From: Hofstenia miamia
Taxonomy: Eukaryota; Xenacoelomorpha; Acoela
Reading direction: 5' to 3'
DNA: 54,762 nucleotides
NCBI GenBank assembly: GCA_004352715.1
Contig: SCFE01000017.1
Coordinates: 325,799-380,560, forward strand
The translations under genes were made by a program, and so were the position numbers. Shown piece by piece: positions 50,996-54,762 of the stretch. The first letter of the stretch is position 1, and every line of letters begins with the position of its first letter. Under the pieces are notes generated by a model. It made no database searches. It saw nothing but the letters and a program-made list of their open reading frames with translations, and was not told the DNA's origin.

Positions 50996-52606
50996 CTAAA
51001 ACTTGCTCACATTACTTCTATTTTTAAGAAAAACGATCCTTCAATTGCCACTAATTATCGACCAATTTCAATTACTTCTCCAATAAGTAAAATATTCGAA
51101 AGATTATTACATAATCAAATAACTGAACATTTAAGTAAGTATAATTTATTATCAAACACGCAATTTGGATTTCGCAAAAATTTTTCAACAACTGATGCAC
51201 TATTACATGCTACTGAAAAATGGAGAGCATCCCTCGATTCTAATAAATTTGTAGCTGTAGCTTGTTTAGATCTCTCAAAAGCCTTTGATTCGATTAATCA
51301 CAACATACTTATTGAAAAACTATCTTACTTAGGATTTTCTTGTAATAGTAAGCAATTGATAACTAGTTACCTTAACCAAAGATTCCAGAGAGTTAAATTA
51401 AACGATATTTTTCCTGAATGGTTACCGGTTTACAATGGCGTGCCTCAAGGAACGATTCTAGGTCCTCTTCTTTTTAGTATTTATGTAAATGACATGCAAT
51501 CAATAACCAATTGCAATCTAATTCAATATGCCGATGACACCTGCATCTTCAGCGATAATACATCAATGCACTCAGCAGTGGAATCAACAGAATTCAATTG
51601 CAACAAATTGTCAAAATATTTTTCAATGCATAAGTTGATAATTAATGAAACTAAAACGGAATTTTGTATTTTACAGCCCAATAAAAATAACTACGATGTT
51701 TCCAAAATGACTTTGAAAATTAATACTGTTAATGTACCTATTGTAGACACTTTCAAGTACTTAGGAGTAACCATTGACTCAAAGTTAAAGTTCAACACTC
51801 ACATTAACATAACAGGTAGAAAACTAGCTATAGGTATAAAAAGTATGACACTAGTAGTTAAGCAGTTACCACCTTGTGCAATTATTCAATTCTTCCATGC
51901 TTTTATCATGAGCCACCTTAATTATGCAAACATCTTATTTACTGATCTAACTGATGTGCTTTATAGAAAACTTGACATTCAATTAAAATGGGCACTGAAT
52001 ATCTCAGCAAAAAATTCATCGAAAACTAAACATTACATTTCTAGGTCAATTCTCTTTCCAAAACAACTCGTCATTTTAAATACCTTGCTAACATTTTTAA
52101 AACTAGTAAAAAATCTACCGCCTTATAATTCAATTAAATTCCCGGGATTTGCGNTAAGTGATGTGCTTTATAGAAAACTTGACATTCAATTAAAATGGGC
52201 ACTGAATATCTCAGCAAAAAATTCATCGAAAACTAAACATTACATTTCTAGGTCAATTCTCTTTCCAAAACAACTCGTCATTTTAAATACCTTGCTAACA
52301 TTTTTCAAACTAGTAAAAAATCTACCGCCTTATAATTCAATTAAATTCCCGGGATTTGCGTATAAACAGAATTCAAGATCTAAAAATTTTACATGTGTTA
52401 AGTATAAGAAAAAAGTTTTGAAGAAATCTTTCATTAATGTCGCAATTCGAACCTGGAATTCGCTACCTAAAGAAATTAAAAGCATTGAAAAATTGAAACC
52501 TTTTAAAAAGCGTTTAAAAATCTTCCTTAAGCAAAAATATATTTTAGGTACATCATGGTTAGGATATAAATTTTACAACAATGACTATACGATAACTCGT
52601 CATTAA
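50996..52606 (+). pseudogene. Non-LTR reverse transcriptase, 5'-truncated
   Basis: RT motifs occur in order: KLAHITSIFKKNDPS and NYRPISITSPISKIFERL (fingers), NTQFGFRKNFSTTDAL, ACLDLSKAFDSINHNIL (motif A Asp), NGVPQGTILGPLLFSIYVND (motif B), IQYADDTCIFS (motif C with both catalytic Asp), then FKYLGVTIDSKL. The C-terminal part ends IRTWNSLPKEIKSIEKLK, common in CR1/jockey ORF2. The RT core is intact, but the start is lost and the region near 51,950-52,360 is duplicated around an N. The element looks young: no stops over 530 codons. Confidence 0.85.
51948..52359. repeat. Duplicated segment around one N in the LINE, assembly artefact
   Basis: 51,948-52,153 is repeated at 52,155-52,359 with one or two differences, separated by a single N (52,154). 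The copies happen to stay in frame, so the apparent ORF is lengthened by about 68 residues that do not belong. Confidence 0.85.
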
Positions 52607-52793
52607 AATAGCAATATAAAGTAATTCATCCATAGCCTGTAAGAATTGTTAATTTTTGTAATGTATGTTGATTTTTAGATTGGTTACTTTTTTTGTAATT
52701 TATGACGCTATTCAGATAAATTATCAGTTATTGAACTGTAAACATTTATCTGAATATAGAATCTCTTATCTTATCTTATCTTACCATGTTTTG

Positions 52794-53793
52794 NNNNNNN
52801 NNNNNNNNNNNNNNNNNNNNNNNNNNNNNNNNNNNNNNNNNNNNNNNNNNNNNNNNNNNNNNNNNNNNNNNNNNNNNNNNNNNNNNNNNNNNNNNNNNNN
52901 NNNNNNNNNNNNNNNNNNNNNNNNNNNNNNNNNNNNNNNNNNNNNNNNNNNNNNNNNNNNNNNNNNNNNNNNNNNNNNNNNNNNNNNNNNNNNNNNNNNN
53001 NNNNNNNNNNNNNNNNNNNNNNNNNNNNNNNNNNNNNNNNNNNNNNNNNNNNNNNNNNNNNNNNNNNNNNNNNNNNNNNNNNNNNNNNNNNNNNNNNNNN
53101 NNNNNNNNNNNNNNNNNNNNNNNNNNNNNNNNNNNNNNNNNNNNNNNNNNNNNNNNNNNNNNNNNNNNNNNNNNNNNNNNNNNNNNNNNNNNNNNNNNNN
53201 NNNNNNNNNNNNNNNNNNNNNNNNNNNNNNNNNNNNNNNNNNNNNNNNNNNNNNNNNNNNNNNNNNNNNNNNNNNNNNNNNNNNNNNNNNNNNNNNNNNN
53301 NNNNNNNNNNNNNNNNNNNNNNNNNNNNNNNNNNNNNNNNNNNNNNNNNNNNNNNNNNNNNNNNNNNNNNNNNNNNNNNNNNNNNNNNNNNNNNNNNNNN
53401 NNNNNNNNNNNNNNNNNNNNNNNNNNNNNNNNNNNNNNNNNNNNNNNNNNNNNNNNNNNNNNNNNNNNNNNNNNNNNNNNNNNNNNNNNNNNNNNNNNNN
53501 NNNNNNNNNNNNNNNNNNNNNNNNNNNNNNNNNNNNNNNNNNNNNNNNNNNNNNNNNNNNNNNNNNNNNNNNNNNNNNNNNNNNNNNNNNNNNNNNNNNN
53601 NNNNNNNNNNNNNNNNNNNNNNNNNNNNNNNNNNNNNNNNNNNNNNNNNNNNNNNNNNNNNNNNNNNNNNNNNNNNNNNNNNNNNNNNNNNNNNNNNNNN
53701 NNNNNNNNNNNNNNNNNNNNNNNNNNNNNNNNNNNNNNNNNNNNNNNNNNNNNNNNNNNNNNNNNNNNNNNNNNNNNNNNNNNNNNNNNNNNN
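52794..53793. other. Scaffold gap of exactly 1,000 N
   Basis: A round-number run of N marks an unsized join. Sequence to its right may not be adjacent in the genome. Confidence 0.99.
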
Positions 53794-53864
53794 GGTATAC
53801 CTTCTTTCCTTCACTCTCAGTTCTTATCTTCCTTAACTTCTTAGTGACCTCCAGTAGGCACCCT

Positions 53865-54762
53865 CTAGGATGTGCACCTACGTATTCTTTTAGCTAGTGC
53901 TTCTGCTTCTACAGTTTCTTCCACACTTAGCAGTCCTTTTACTCCTTTATGCCTTGCCATGTACAACCTATCAACATATCCATTTAAGTTGACAGCCCTC
54001 TCTGCAACAGGTTTCTTCTTTGTCTCCCTGTCTAGCTCCCTAAGTTCATTCTTGTTCCACCTAACTATTCCTGTCGAATATCTCAACACTGGTATTGCCC
54101 ATGTATTAATTGCTTTTATACTATTCTGCCCATTCAATGCTGACTTCTGTAGTACCTTCCTTACTCTTTTCTTGTATTCTTTCCTTAGCCTCATCTTCAT
54201 TTCCTCATGATCTGTTCTGTCCTTCTCTATTACCCCTAAGTACTTGTAACCCTCTTTGACTTCCTCAATCTTATCCCCACTGCTCGTACTCAAAAGTAGT
54301 GGTGCTAAGTTGTTTCCCTGGAATATGCCTCGCCTAAGCCTCAAACTATGCCCGTCTATCTCAGTCTGCCACTTTACCAGCTCCCTCTCTAGAAACTCGA
54401 CCCATTTCCGTGAAACTCCATTGGCCTCTAGCGTCTTCAATACCCACTTATGTGATAATTTGTCATATGCCTTCCTGTAGTCTATCCATGCAATTGCTAA
54501 GTTTGCCTTCCTTCTTCTACAATTCTCCACAACTGCCTGGTCTATTAACAACTGATCTTTGCACGCTTTCGTCTTTGTCCTGCATTCCTTTTGTTCCTCT
54601 GGTATCAGCCTATTCTATTCTAAGTAACATGCCAGCCTACTTGAAATCACTGAAGTTAGCAATTTCCAAGTTTTTGGCAGACGTGTTATTGGCCTGAAGT
54701 TGCTTGCCTCACTACCTTTCTTTGGGTCCTTCTGTATCAGAAATGTCCTTCCCACTACCATC
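53865..54762 (-). pseudogene. Second non-LTR reverse transcriptase, internally deleted
   Basis: On the minus strand, from the window edge: FLIQKDPKKG and NFRPITRLPKTWKLL, an internal TAG, CKDQLLIDQAVVENCRRRK, then NLAIAWIDYRKAYDKLSHKW (motif A), then RRGIFQGNNLAPLLL (motif B). The frame then jumps to STSSGDKIEEVKEGYKYLGV, so motif C (FADD) and its surroundings are deleted. The C-terminal part runs on to VEAEALAKRIRRCTS. The style (WIDY-x-KA-D, R-x-GIFQGD-x-x-SPLLF) differs from the 50.5 kb LINE and is of the type often seen in aquatic invertebrates. It is inactive. Confidence 0.75.

Larger units (their letters stand above)
50540..52784 (+). mobile_element. Non-LTR retrotransposon (CR1/L2/jockey group), 5'-damaged
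   Basis: 50,620-50,975 holds broken frames typical of the region before RT (PWIDSKCNDLIEQKKQKW, FKTARNFW, NLMNRKNLKTEKN, ICNTFNEVFLNLG). Sequence then jumps to the first RT motifs, so the segment between is deleted. The RT frame is open from there to 52,606, followed by a roughly 160-bp 3' region and a (TTATC)n tail at 52,764-52,784. No endonuclease domain was found upstream. Confidence 0.8.

Noticed and set aside
52665-53897. Long open frames spanning the N run
   Set aside because: They are created by unsequenced bases and carry no information.

Overview
This window is AT-rich metazoan DNA. Its genes are split by GT-AG introns with TTTAG-type acceptors. Many introns are only 28-50 nt, while others run to kilobases and are full of decayed transposons. 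There is no bacterial-type gene organisation. The species cannot be fixed from the sequence: very short introns together with AT-rich spacers suggest an invertebrate, and anything narrower would be a guess.

Layout. (1) 1-12,681 holds a near-identical duplication (1-3,851 against 8,641-12,681) that carries METTL1, the catalytic tRNA m7G46 methyltransferase. The right-hand copy is complete (3 exons, 244 aa). The left-hand copy enters the window after exon 1. Both copies end at the same (AT)n microsatellite. The spacer between them holds a 1.28 kb transposon with long inverted repeats and a gypsy integrase relic. (2) 12.7-27 kb is a transposon graveyard: a probable 3.25 kb P-element-like transposon, a hAT dimerisation fragment, a dead LINE, a degenerate satellite, and two well-delimited hAT-type non-autonomous elements with 8-bp target duplications. 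It also contains one short promoter-like GC-richer island. (3) 27,113-48,761 holds one large gene on the + strand that I could assemble exon by exon. It has 27 coding exons, every junction is in phase, and the model gives 1,228 aa. The product is a type I membrane protein: signal peptide, a novel ectodomain block, a CUB-like domain, five SEA-like domains interleaved with four small DFNEC-type EGF-like domains, one transmembrane helix and a 67-residue cytoplasmic tail. The SEA+EGF module was multiplied as a cassette of exons A-B-C-D-E with fixed intron phases. Its long introns hold piggyBac, hAT and Tc1/mariner remnants. (4) 50.5-54.8 kb holds two unrelated non-LTR retrotransposon remnants either side of a 1,000-N scaffold gap.

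The most notable object is the SEA/EGF cassette receptor. I recognise its domains but not the whole architecture. The assembly also shows several short duplications abutting N runs (27.4-27.8, 41.8-42.5, 51.9-52.4 kb). These look like unmerged contig ends and should not be read as biology. The same caution applies in part to the METTL1 duplication.
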